64,000 bases of DNA. It comes from Margaritispora aquatica (lineage: Eukaryota; Ascomycota; Leotiomycetes; Helotiales; Discinellaceae). Of this stretch, positions 21,864 through 33,322 are shown one piece after another. Location: assembly GCA_007644065.1 (NCBI GenBank), contig VJWN01000002.1:505809-569808 (forward strand), in the 5' to 3' direction. Positions within the stretch are counted from its first letter, which is position 1. Each line of letters begins with the position of its first letter. The position numbers and the translations under genes were made by a program. Below the pieces are notes generated by a model. It was not told the origin of the DNA, made no database searches, and saw only the letters and a list, made by a program, of their open reading frames with translations.

Positions 21864-21887
21864 ATGTCTTCTCAAGGAAAGGCATAG
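21864..21887 (+). promoter_or_regulatory. Possible upstream ORF in the leader of the GTPBP1-like gene
   Basis: An ATG in good context (ATCATGTCT) opens a seven-codon frame (MSSQGKA, then TAG) 330 bases before the main ATG. If the transcript starts upstream, this uORF could dampen translation. The reading frame is seen; the role is inference. Confidence 0.25.
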
Positions 21888-22216
21888 CTTTCTGACTCTT
21901 CACCGAAGCACCTACTTGTTCACCAATACATTACCTTAGATAACTCTCTCCCGTTCTCAAAATGCTTCTGCAATTGTCGCAACTATTCCGGATACATCAC
22001 GCCCATACGAACACTAGATACTTATCGAATGCAAAAACAGAAACAATACATTGGCGGCAGATATGATCAGTGAATCAAGTCCTAATTGCCCTTTTTGATA
22101 TCGAATTCGGGTCATCTTAGCTTCAAGATATATCTCTGGACCGCTGGAATCAAAATCGGAGAATATTATATCCATACAGTTCAACCATTGCTAGAACTCA
22201 CAACTCACCCTGCTAG

Positions 22217-25057
22217 ATGGCATCGATATTCTCCTATGATCCTGATCCGGTGAGGGTATCCTCGCCATGGCTGACGCCAACCGATACTCCCAAGCCGTCA
22301 ACTCCACAGCCAAACTCGAGCTCGGTATCGGCCCCTCCTTCGGGAAGTTTGGCAGACTATGGGGTGACACGTCTTGAGGCAGAACCCCAGGAAGGACCAA
22401 CAGAGTACAAACTACATCTGCTTCTCCGTCCTAGAAGAAACTGTATGGCCTCATCTTCCACGTCCCACCCGCATTTCACCCTCGAAACATCTTGAATGTT
22501 TCGGTTCCACATGCTGCTCGCATGGACCACACGTTTTATATGCAACAAATGCTGACTCGAAGTTCTTGTAGATTCCAGCTCTTCAACTGGGTCATTGATT
22601 GCAGGGTCGCAGCAACACAGACAACACACTACCAATCAACCACTTCATAGAGAGTTCAACGCCAGTACAAGCTCAAGTCCAAGTCTAGATCCTCCAAACA
22701 GATCGAGACAGAAAAGATTAGAGCAGCTCACTACTCAGCTGCTTTGGCGTCTTCAACAATCGTCGCCATACCATGCATCTTCAACAAGCGAACTCGTGCT
22801 GCCCAAGCTTCCCGAGGCCAACGAAAGCCTGGAATCTCCCACGAGACCAGCTAAGCTACTTGCAGGTTTGGAGCAAAGTCGCGGTGCACTGTATGAGATT
22901 GGAGTTTCTGACGATGGAACTTTTGTTGGTTTGACGAAAGATGAGATGGACGAGAGTCTTACCAATCTCCGTGCCATGGCTGCAAGTCTCGGTTGTAATG
23001 TCGAGGTCATTAAGATGGTTGTAGTCGGTGACTGTGAGTGGCACGAAGCTGTCGCCGGTACTCTTCGCCATCAAGCCAAACTGTGGGTCGCTGAAGCTCT
23101 AGTAACTCCTGATTTGACTTCGAGGAAGACATTTGCCCGTGTTGAACCGGAGAACGGTAACCACGATTCTCAAGTATCTTCACAGCTGGAGCAAATTAAT
23201 GTTCAAGATTACGCAAAGAAATGCGAGCGTACTGAGCAACTACGAGTAACGTTAACTGGCCCAACTACTTCTGGAAAGTCAAGCCTTCTAGGAACTCTTT
23301 CGACGGCTACGCTTGATAATGGAAGAGGAAAAAGTAGGCAGAGTCTACTCAAGCATCGGCATGAGATTGGAACAGGTGTAACGAGCTCCGTGGCACAAGA
23401 GCTCATTGGTTACAAGGATGACAAAGTACTAAACTATGCGTCTGGAAACATTACATCTTGGACCGATATACATGATTCCGCTGAGGCAGGTCGTCTTCTT
23501 TTTGTTTCAGACTCCCCAGGTGCTCCACGCTATCGTCGTACTACAGTCCGTGGTCTGATTGGATGGGCACCTCACTGGACCGTTCTGTGTATTGCCGCGG
23601 ATGATGGCGAGAATGCTTCAAGCATTTTTGGGGGTACTTCGTCTGCTCAAGAAGTCCTAGGTACAGGAGGAGTAGGTGTTGATCTAGCAAAAGCCCATTT
23701 GGAACTTTGCTTGAAGCTGGATAAACCCTTGGTTATCATCATTACCAAACTTGATCTGGCAACAACAGCTAGTCTAAGAAAGACCGTGTCGAAAGTTCTA
23801 TCTGCTGTCAAAGCTACTGGTCGTACTCCAACAATACTTCCACCAGACCAGGCGAAAACAGTATCAGAAAATGACCTGATTGAAATTAGAACAAGCGATG
23901 AGAATGCTGTGCGCAATGTGGTCGACAAGATGTGGGGCACTGAGGGACCGACCTCGATTGTGCCTATTGTTCTAACTAGTGCTGCCAGAGGCTCCGGAAT
24001 CAGGCAGATGCATGCTTTATTACAAAACTTGCCTATCCCACCAGCACCAACGGCTCATGATTTCGTAGGCCGTGCGCTTAACCCAGAGCAGCCTGCATGC
24101 CTATTTCACATAGCTGATGTGTTTGGAATGCCAGCAGCATATGAGTCTCTTTCTGGAAATCAAAAGGATGCAGGGGTGGTGATTGCAGGCCATTTAAGAT
24201 TTGGAACATTCTCAGTTGGCGATTCAATTGTTGTGGGGCCATTTCCTACTGGATACGATTCAACCGATGTATCCTCAGACAAGCTGGGAATACGCTCATC
24301 GCCAACCAGCTTTGGTACGTCCAATCCAGCTTCGCCAGAACTATCTCGTGTTGCTTCCCGCACTGCAGTCTCAGCAGCCTCTACTACTGGCGAATGGCAC
24401 ACAGCTCATATTGTGAGTATACGAAATCTCCGGTTACCAGTACATACTCTGGATGCCGGCCAAGTAGGAACTGTTGGTATTGTGTTTGAACATACCGAAC
24501 AAGAGATGACCGACACGTCTTTCGACAGACGTTCATCTACCGCACCTCGCTTGAGGAAAGGCATGGTATTGGCTGTCCCAAGCCGACACATGATCAAAAG
24601 TGGACATGCACTCCAAGCGGCAAGTGGATTTACAGCTTCATTTGAAGACAGCGACATCAACTCAGTAACTTCTGGTAGTTTGGTAGTGATATATATCGCT
24701 ACCATTCGTGCAACTGCCAGAGTATTAAGGCTCGTACCCCACGCAAATCATGCCATTGTCCTCGCTGCGCCAGAAGAGAATGAAGACGACGACGACGATC
24801 TCTTCGGGCTTGGAGAGAGCTTTGACAAAGAGGAACAAGAGCAAGTTCATGAGGAGGAGAAGAGCGTATTTGGCAAAGATGGTGTGACAGATGTCACCTT
24901 TGAGCTTCTCACTGATCGACAGTGGATCGAGCTGGGTTCGCAGGTGTTGGTCATGCCAGGTGGTGGGCATGGGCTGTACTATGGAAGCGAAAGAGGGGAG
25001 AAAGGGGTAGCTGGTCTTGAAGGCTTTGTTGGGAAGGTTATCGAGGTTGTTGATTAG
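22217..25057 (+). CDS. GTPBP1/GTPBP2-type translational GTPase
   Basis: The proposed exons are 22217..22442 and 22605..25057 (892 residues). The 162-nt intron (GTATGG...GCAG) closes the frame but is the least certain junction. Exon 1 carries DYGVTRLEAEPQEGPTEYKL, typical of the fungal family. The G domain has G1 GPTTSGKS (about 294-301), the DNGRGKSRQSLLKHRHEI block shared with animal GTPBP1, G3 DSPG (378-381) and G4 TKLD (456-459), followed by EF-Tu-like beta barrels. Animal GTPBP1/2 resolve stalled ribosomes and feed mRNA to the exosome. Here the residue after DxxG is Ala382, where translational GTPases have the catalytic His. An acidic loop (EENEDDDDDLFG) near the C-terminus is fungal-specific. 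Confidence 0.88.
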
Positions 25058-25488
25058 AGCGGAATGCTTAATGGGATCGATCATGGGTATAGAATTCGGT
25101 TTAATGATAACGTTAATAGATAGTGTCGTGAATAAATTTCTGGTTGTTAATCTCTTACTTACAGTTTCTGTTTCTGTACGAGTAATCACCACGAAATGTG
25201 AGGATCCTGACTGACTTACGCTTGCTTAGTGATCGGATTGATTTGGATAGGCACTAGGTACTCATCAGTTCCCTTCTTCCTAGCTAGCCTGTTTATTCAC
25301 TTAGAAGTGGCAAACGCCTAGGATGTCGAAATAATTAGGTACTAGGTACTGAAAACTAGGCAATAATTCCCATTCTTGTTCTCATCCCCCTTTTTGCTAC
25401 CTTGGGTAGATGTTAATCATCTACCTGACTACCTACCTAGGTAGGCAACTAATCCTAACACTTGAGATCCTAGCTTGATTTGTACAAT

Positions 25489-25511
25489 ACAACACAACAC
25501 AACACAACACA
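25489..25511 (+). repeat. (ACAAC)n microsatellite
   Basis: A pentanucleotide is repeated about four and a half times in intergenic DNA. Confidence 0.8.
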
Positions 25512-25964
25512 GCATTCCTCCATCTCTGTGCATCGTCGTAAGTATGGCGAGGAGCGTGACTCTCACCAGCCCATGCCAATCCCACGACAGTAGCAGTTTG
25601 ATGTTTTCGGTTAACGACCTCCTACCTCAATCTCATTTCAAGAATATCTGCTTTCGCTAGCTGTTGCCGATATGGTTTATGGACCCCAATTCCCAACCTC
25701 AGATATTGATCTGCGGCAAGCACTAGCTGCGGTCGACTCGCTGCGCGTCTGAACGAGCCTTGAGTTTCATTTATGGGTGCTGAGAAGGGTATTTTTTGCC
25801 TTTTCAATCTAGCGCCGTGCTGGCTTGCGCGTTTGTTTATGTTTGTGTTTGTCTCTGTGTGTTGCAGCTTGAGGGGTGGGAATGGGATCTGGGAGTCTGG
25901 AGGTGGGAATGCGTGGAGTGGAATAAGCACACTCTGCTAGGTTGGGGTAGGTGGAGGAAGTGAG

Positions 25965-25988
25965 GCCAGCCAGCCAGCCAGTCAGTCA
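25965..25988 (+). repeat. (GCCA)n/(GTCA)n microsatellite
   Basis: Four GCCA units are followed by GTCA units in intergenic DNA. Confidence 0.8.
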
Positions 25989-27420
25989 ATTAGTGAGTGG
26001 CGGAGGGAGGATGGGGAAGCAGAGTGAAACAGTGCGTATTGTAGGAGAAGAATGAGTATCATAATAGGTAGCATGGAAGCTTACTTGGACAGGAGAGTTC
26101 TGGTTCATTTTAAACGAGCAAACACCCAAGTGTAGGAGGGGGAAAAAATGCGGATTTTCGGACATGAGCAACGTTGGCATGAATTTTGCCCCTCAGTAGC
26201 ATAGCCAGCTTCATACCCCGCAAAACGGCCGTTTCATTTCATACAAGTGCAATTACATCAGTTTTGGTTTGCTTAGCTTGGTTAGCTTGGTTACCCGTAG
26301 CTTGTGGCAGTGAACTGGTGGGTCTGGCTGATACTTGGGGGCCGACCGATCGCGGGTGCGTGGATGCGTGTGTGAAAGCTGCGGTAGGCAAGTACTTTTG
26401 CATTTTGTTCGGTTGTGCTGCGAACGAAAGTGTTTAAGGACTGCGCATTGTGGATTTTAATTATGTATTATATCGTATTGTTAAAAGTAGAAAATACACA
26501 GATCTCTCTCTTACTCAAAAGAGTGGCTGAGGTAGGTAGCTCTCATATTAAGCGAGGTTGATAGAATATTCCCAATCCCATCGTCGGTGAAACCCATGGC
26601 ATCAAACATTTAATTGAAGGACAAAAGAAGTAGATAACGCTTATTTGAATATTCCTAAGGTTAAGCTTGTGCTCAACCAAAATAGGATGTGCTACCAAAT
26701 GTTTTATTGTTGAAATGAGGGGTTCAGGGAAGAATATAAACCTTCTAGCTTAGTTTCATTGATTGAAAGCAACACCATCACAGCCAGGAATTGGGAATGA
26801 ATCTTTAGGATTGAGGCTATTCGGAGATTTGAGGGGGGATCGCTTGATCCTGCTCGTATGTCCCGTTTCGCCCATACTGCAAATTCAAGACTAGAAGAAA
26901 ACGCATGCAGGAACAGTAGAAGACAAATGACGTGCTACTTGCACAGTAACACCCCGATGAGTGTGCAAGTCGAGGCTCCGTATCACATTCCTTCATGATA
27001 GTAATGGTTGTGTATGTGTGACGTACGTCGGCGACCTTGCTTTCATGTTCTCTAACCATCTAATCTCTAGCAGCTTGAGGGCAGAGTAAATTATCCGACC
27101 TTAATCCATCCAGCCGGGAGGTTGTAATCAGCGAGATGCGACTGTTGTGTCGGGAAGCATCTTGCTTCGCCTGGATTCGTAATAATCCTTAGGAGTTCTA
27201 ACTCATTTGTCTCGACTTTCCTGCTTCCCGAACTCCTGGTCAAATATAGCCGACCCCAGCGTCCTATGTGCTTGCTTTCAGCAAAGGACCATTTCGTACT
27301 AGACGACTTCTCCATATGGGGATTCATATCATATCAATGGCAAAGCCTTCTCATTCCAAGCCATGTCATCCTTTCGTGATAACACCCCAGCTGCTGTATC
27401 CGTAGCCCCATCTCCCAAAC

Positions 27421-28129
27421 CTAAGCCCTCACCAACCCATAAAACAGCGTCCATGTTAAAACAAAGCCACTCAAGTTCTCCACCAGCCCTCCCGTCCAAA
27501 ACTCCATGCTCCCTCTAAAGTACCGGTCCATTCCCGCTGACGTGCTTGAAGCCTGGGTGCTTGGGTGCACGCGAAACGCATATACGAGCGCGGAGGTGAG
27601 CAGTGTGAAGAAGATGTAGAATAGGAAGCCGAAATATGACTCTAGTCCTAGTATGCCGGCGCCGATGCCGAAGAGGGATGCGGTGATGTTGTGGAGTGTT
27701 GTGAGGGTCTGCAGTTCACTGTCAGTGGGGTTTGCGACTACATTTCGACGTAGAAGCGCAATGATTGATTGGACGGTAGAAGTGATGATGGAGATGAGTA
27801 AAAAGCGTGAAGTGACTAAGAAGGCTGAGCTGTTGCGGCTGTGAAGCTATGTGATAGGGATCGTGGGGTCGGAAGTGCAATTGAGGATCTGGAAGCTCTT
27901 ATCAAGTAGAGCGGAAGTAACTAGAGCTCTAGCTCTGCGACATGATCCATGGCATAGAGGTGAACCAAGAAGGATTGGGGAAATGCGCAGACGATTTGAA
28001 AACAACCATAGTGAGAAAATGAGGGCATTGCTGGAGGAACAGCTGTGCAATGGCGGGACGAACCTTTGTATTGTGCATCACAGACTCTTGCACAATGGGG
28101 CTAATCTGCTGTTCCCGTTCCGTAAGCAT
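27421..28129 (-). CDS. EMC6: ER membrane protein complex subunit 6
   Basis: EMC6 is a core membrane subunit of the EMC insertase that inserts tail-anchored and multipass proteins into the ER membrane. There are two exons, 28129..28064 and 27708..27421 (117 residues, normal for the family). Exon 1 reads MLTEREQQISPIVQESVMHN and TK, which joins in phase to TLTTLHNITASLFGIGAG. The rest has the three membrane segments and the ending SGFVLTWTLFYGLVRA, the EMC6 hallmark. The intron is 355 nt, far longer than most here, with the weak donor GTTCGT and acceptor CTGCAG after a CTGAC branch-like word. Because exon 1 is only 22 codons and the intron is long, the gene is easily missed. Confidence 0.9.
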
Positions 28130-29228
28130 CTTGACTTCTTCTGCCCGCGGGTCGTGGTCGTTTGGACGGCAAGATCAATTTCTGAGAAGTGATGGAAATA
28201 GCTGTCGCAGGTTCATGATGCTGAGGTAGACGTGTAGTTGTATTGATGCCTTGGATGTTAGGCATGAATTACATGTGGGTCAAGCTGAATGTGCCAATTC
28301 AAAGTACACTTCTAATCGTTGATTTCCCCAAGCGGGAAAGATTAGGCCTAAATGCTTCATTACAAAGTTAGACAGGGTGAGTTTTGATCTAACAATCGGC
28401 ATATTATTACCCTGAAAAGTAAATACTTCAATATCTACAACTACCCTCGCTAAAGCATCAACTCCTGAAAATCCCCTCGGCTCTGCGATCACACTTCCCC
28501 GTTGAATCCTAACCCCTCCTCGGGTTTAAAGCTCTCGTGCAGCTGTGGAATGAAACAATATCCCAGAAGACACGTTCGTCCCGCTAGCACAAGGCTGAGC
28601 ACTTGGGTGTCAGCAAGCAAGCTTAAAAGCCGCAGGGACCGATTTCCACTTTAGGAAATCTTGGTTCTGACGAAGTCATCATTGGGGGCGAGCGTCGGCC
28701 ACGAGCGATTACCCTTTTGAATTGACGACGAAGCAGTTCACCATTGTAATTGGGTATGTGTGTCGTAATTTGCAGACAACACAATCGTGGCTCAGGGACG
28801 GCACGTTGTGACTGGGAAAATTCGGTTGCTTGATAGAAACCTCGATGACCTGGTACTGCAGTTACCGCCAACGTGGCTATGGAGCTGCATCGGAATCCTC
28901 CCGGAAAGCACACTTTGTTTCCCCCCACCAATTTTTGAATGTTGCTTTCATGTGCTCGTGATCACTGGGGAATTGGAAAGGAGTGCAAAGTGTGTCTGGA
29001 AATGTATGCTGGTGTTGATATTGCTATCTATGACATGTAATCTGCTAACAATGCTGCTAAATCTAGTAAAATGCAAATGGTATAAGAGGAGCATAAAGAC
29101 GAGCCGCTGCAGCAACTGTCCAACGAGCGTGATAAAGAAAATCGGATACTGTAAACAGAAAGCCTCCCACTCAAAATCGCACATAATCTCTCAATAAATT
29201 CCTTTTTCATCCGCCTGCCAAAAACCAC
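28130..29228. other. Intergenic, EMC6 promoter and 3' flank of the 278-residue gene
   Basis: This is 1.1 kb without a supported gene. A minus-strand open frame at 28623-28931 (102 codons) has no recognisable motif and is treated as chance. Confidence 0.45.
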
Positions 29229-30233
29229 CTAGGAAACATATCTACCCCAATTATCCAAGAACTCTTGAAGGTAGATCGATAAGGTGTAAGAAGGGAAACT
29301 GTGGGCACGGCGAAGATACCGAATGGCTTGCGTAAAGTACCGCTCGTCTGCTGGAGATGGTGTCACATTTCCCATTGAAATCTGAGAATGTGCCGCCTGT
29401 ACAATGTTAATCACATGTAATCGCTAGATTCTTCATCGTGTTATCCTTACCTGAGCCAACAAGTCTCCCGATGTTGTGCCACGAGCATCAGCTGCTCTGA
29501 CTGCTCGAGTATAGTAGTCCGTAGCAGGTTGTAGATAGCTTCGAGCTTCAGAATAGAGTGGCCCCTGGCGTCGTGGATCAGAAGGATCAGAAGCTGTGTC
29601 CTTGTTAGCAGCAAATTCGTCAATACAGGATGGCAACCATGTATTACATGTTGCGTCGCTGTCCTGACTTGAGGAATCATTACCTTCCTCGCGGTGGATT
29701 TTAGCGAGTGTCTCTTGTGCCCTCTGAAGCCAATTTCTGCCAAGACCTATAGCAAAAAAAAAGGTTAGCCAATGTGTGAAAATGGCACTTTAAGCTGGTC
29801 CATATTGATTTCATTACGAAGAATGTCTCAACTTCATTTGGCTTTCAAGAATTTTCTTACCTGCAAAGACCTCTTCACTGTCAGGGAAGTTTCTCAGCAC
29901 TCGTAGCCATGAGTTTTGTGACCATTCGGCAATATCTCGAACAACTCCAGAGTCTGGTTCGTGAAAGGAGTAATCTTGAAGCCCATGCAGAATCCATACT
30001 TGCTCCGCAAAACGTTGAGGATCTCTGAAGAAGCGCAAGTGATCGAGTGCAGTGATCGCAGAACGGGCTGATGGCAAGTAAGACTCCCACTCGTTAGGTC
30101 GATTCGACACAACATCATTCAGTTGCTCGACCACTCCTTTGACTTGATTGACTAGATCTTCAGAGTGGTTATCGCCACTCTTGGTGGAAGCTCCGTGTGA
30201 CTTAGTTCGAGATGATCCTGAATGTCGAGACAT
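29229..30233 (-). CDS. Unrecognised fungal protein, 278 residues, helical
   Basis: The three exons are 30233..29861, 29746..29451 and 29396..29229, with introns of 114 and 54 nt. The frame closes cleanly, which supports a real gene. The first 30 residues are Ser/His-rich and disordered (MSRHSGSSRTKSHGASTKSG). The rest looks alpha-helical, with regular segments such as LVNQVKGVVEQLNDVVSNRP, SARSAITALDHLRFFRDPQRF and GRNWLQRAQETLAKIHREEG, and ends LSIYLQEFLDNWGRYVS. The spacing of aromatic and small residues recalls TPR-like repeats, but I cannot assign a family. There is no signal peptide or membrane segment. I would not propose a function. The start is the ATG at 30233; the frame is open 27 codons further upstream. 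Confidence 0.7.
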
Positions 30234-33200
30234 GTTGAAATCTGATAGGTGGTGATAATGGTAGAAAATGTAGTAAGGGTATGTTTGAAGCTCGCTTGAT
30301 CGATTCGATGACACTAAACTAAGTAGATGTTGTGATGATTATGGTTTCAAAGAAGAGGATATTCGATCTCATATACTAAGACACAGAGTATAGCAACAGT
30401 ATACAATTGCAGCTTGTGAAGGATTGTCTCAAAGGCTGAGTGACTATTCAAAGGATCTTCCATTAAGCATGTCGTACTAACAAACAGCACATCTCTTTGA
30501 AGTGATACCGGGGCGAAATATGTACAGAAAGTAGCATCATGGCACTAGCCAACAAGAGCTAAGCCTTTGAGCATGGAAATTCCAAGATGACATCCATGGT
30601 TGGGTTGGTGTAGTCAGCATCTTTTTACGATTGTGTAGGATGAAGCTCACTTGAGTCACTACGTCTTTAGAAAGAGATGCGAAAGCAAATTTTACGATTG
30701 CATTCAATTAGCAAGGTCGATCGAAAAGAAGATTGGATGAACTGTACCCCCAAATCCTCAAATTTGTCAGGGCTTATAAGAGCATAGCCATAGCAAGATT
30801 TATACGGAAATGGCGCGGGACAGGGTCGGGATACATCGTGTGCGGGTAGAAGTTCATCGTATCCTGAAGGCCATGATAGACAAGTATTGAGAAGCTAAAA
30901 GACTCGTCTAACATGCTATATTCAGCATTAACACTGGGGCCAGTAGCGTGGCTTGAGGTGTAAGTGAATCTAGTCGAGCTGGTTCGATGGAGTTAAGCGA
31001 TAGAGCCCTGGTCATTGATATGCCATCTGCAAGGGGAATAATTCCGGGAGACAGGCTCAGCATCGGGGCCTGCATCAAATCCAGCCAGGAGTGAGTGAGC
31101 ATCTGGTAATCAAAAAATCTAACAGTTTGGTCTAAAAGAATAAAATCCTCAAAAGGAAGCTAGAAAAGTAGAAGTTGACCCCAAGTAGGCTTCGAGGTCT
31201 AAGATTCGTCAGCAAGATAGTAATCACTTCCCGTGTCAAGTCATGAGGTTTCAGCCTTGCTTGGACATGTCGTTCCACCACAAAAAGAAAGTTCGAATAT
31301 TGTCAGCCATCGTCATCAAACCGAAGGCTGTGACAATTATTTGTTAAGCTTCGAAGAATTTTATGCAGGATTCCAAGACACTATACGGAGTTCTACGAGA
31401 TTCTGTCAGCATTTGTCAATGTCGATAGATATTAATCGAAAAAGTAGAGTAGCTAAACTCTACCGTATAGCCTATCTTATGCTATACAGACTTGCAAATT
31501 TCCATGATGCTGTTGTTCAACACTTGCAAACACCCGGGTTGTCACACTCATCTGAGCACCCGATTATCACCGTTGATACAATCTTCATGACCACAGAGTT
31601 TACTTGGGGGCGAGTAACCATCAGCTTATCGTCGCATGCAAGAAGGCATGTCTGTGGAAAAAAGCTCGTGTCTATGTCGTTTCTGAATAACGAACCCGTG
31701 CGGTCTGTCGACTGCGCCTGATCTGACGAGTAGTTGTTGAATACTATTGGTGCCATGGACTGCCCGTTGGTGCGAACGCATGTGGCGAATGATTTTGGGT
31801 AAGACTGGTCTGTGAGTACGATGTCGTCTTGAGCTCCAAGTGATCAAGATCAGACAGTCGGTTTGTTGTCAGGGCTAGGTGTGGTGTTCACGAGGGGGAA
31901 TGTCCAAATGGGGGTGGCAGTGGCAGTGGAAGGTCAAGATTGGGGTCGATATAAGTTTTTCTCTGTTACAAAATGGTTTAATTGTGATATCATTCATCCT
32001 ACTAAACCAGAAGACTTTCATACTCAGCCAAATGTTTGTTTGGAATGTGCAGCTCGTTGTGGTGCGAAGTAGAATACATATGATGCAGCTGAACTCAACT
32101 TTGTCGCAACACCTCGATCCCAGACAACCACCAAGTAGACTTTCGGTATCAATGTTTGATACGTGAGACAAAAGACGTGCCCGTATTCATGAAAGTACAC
32201 TCTTGTTCCCAGTCCGTTTGGATTAGGCTCGGACTCGGTGTCTTTGATGGTTCGATTTCGTTTTATACTTCGTACAGCAAGGTACTGAGTGCTCGACCTT
32301 GGCCTACAGTAGGAAACATCAAAGAATAACACGAGCGCACCATGAAACAGCCGTTGTGTGGGTTGAGGCTAGAACCGAGCCCGCAGGCTGGTGCACGGAG
32401 CTTTGGTTTCTCAAGACAGGACCGACATGAGACGTAAACATTAGCAGATTGAAGTTTTGACATCCCTCAGAGCATCTGACGTTTAGAACGAACGAGAATG
32501 GAACCACCTTGATCGAATTGAACACGTTTCGATGCAATGGACGGACGGTAAGAATAGATTCATAGAGATACGCCTCGGACTTGATAAAGCTTAACGAGAT
32601 TGAGCGGAGATATTGCACGGAGTACGGAATATGTTGTGAATTAATGAAAGTTAATAGGTAAGGTACAATCCGAGAGGTGAGGAGGTTGTCATAGTAATAT
32701 ATTAGCAATGCGGTCAGCTAAGTAGGTACCTTAGCTGACAGGTGGTGGTGGTAGTAGTAGGTAGTACCGAGGTACAATATAATACAATTAATTACCTTTA
32801 CGTTCCTTGGTTGTAGGCTGGACTTTTGCAAGTAGTTCTCCGGAATAAGTGAGGTCTCACTAAGTGCAAATAAGTGCAAATAATTGTAAATGAAGTCACT
32901 TGATCATGATAACAAATAAACAAAACATCATTCTTATTCTCAATATTAATATTAATAGTAACGGTTTATATAGTTCTAATCTTGATCGGTCCATGCAAGC
33001 TACCTGGGCCCAGCTTCTAGAAATTCGATGCCAGGGGTTATCGCAGTCTCCAGGGTCCAAATCAACCACCCGCGCCGGCTCAAGTGACCAAAGCTCCGTC
33101 CAGTGTAATTAATATTGGATTCCCCGGGGAAAGCGAAGCAGCTAATCTGCCAACCATCTGCCATATTCCTTTGTTGACGACCTCTCTTTGTTCCAGCTTT

Positions 33201-33322
33201 CTTCTTTCAACATCGTCAAGTCCCGTCCAAACTCTCATCTCAGCTGTCTCCTGTTGATAAAGAGAGCGAATCTGTCGCGATCGGAATGGAACGTTGCTGC
33301 GAAAGATAACGCTCTGGATTCC
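30234..33322. other. 3.1-kb gene-poor gap before the vezatin-like gene
   Basis: No gene can be supported. The longest open frame is 31233-31721 on the plus strand (162 codons from a GTG, no upstream ATG). It includes a helical-looking stretch around RVAKLYRIAYLMLYRLANFH but has no partner exons I can find. It may be a remnant. A minus-strand frame at 32319-32708 is also open but featureless. Around 32725-32775 there are GGTGGTGGTAGTAGTAG simple repeats. The 5' flank of the next gene (33170-33320) is CT-rich. Confidence 0.45.

Larger units (their letters stand above)
21171..22216. promoter_or_regulatory. Divergent intergenic region, SEC9 and the GTPBP1-like gene
   Basis: This is 1,046 bases. 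It contains a 9-bp tandem repeat (21473-21515) and, nearer the GTPase gene, a short upstream open frame at 21864-21887 (listed separately). No other gene is visible. Confidence 0.5.
25058..27420. other. Gene-poor gap between the GTPBP1-like gene and EMC6
   Basis: This is 2.36 kb. It holds several simple repeats: CTAGGTACT-like words at 25250-25360, ACCTACCTAGGTAGG near 25430-25445, an (ACAAC)n run and a CCAG run. Open frames of 60-100 codons occur on both strands. A cysteine-containing frame at 26186-26437 has no ATG, and minus-strand frames at 26817-27059 and 27091-27327 show no family features. I see no supported gene. Confidence 0.5.

Noticed and set aside
26186..26437. Small cysteine-containing hydrophobic-start frame resembling a secreted effector
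   Set aside because: It begins with TTG and contains no ATG at all; the nearest ATG (26179) is in another frame and stops after six codons. No joining exon was found. It is probably chance.
28623..28931. 102-codon minus-strand frame between EMC6 and the next gene
   Set aside because: No family features, no supporting exons, and an antisense frame is open over the same region.
31233..31721. 162-codon plus-strand open frame in the 3.1-kb gap
   Set aside because: It starts with GTG, has no upstream ATG or splice partner, and no clear family. It is mentioned only as a possible remnant.
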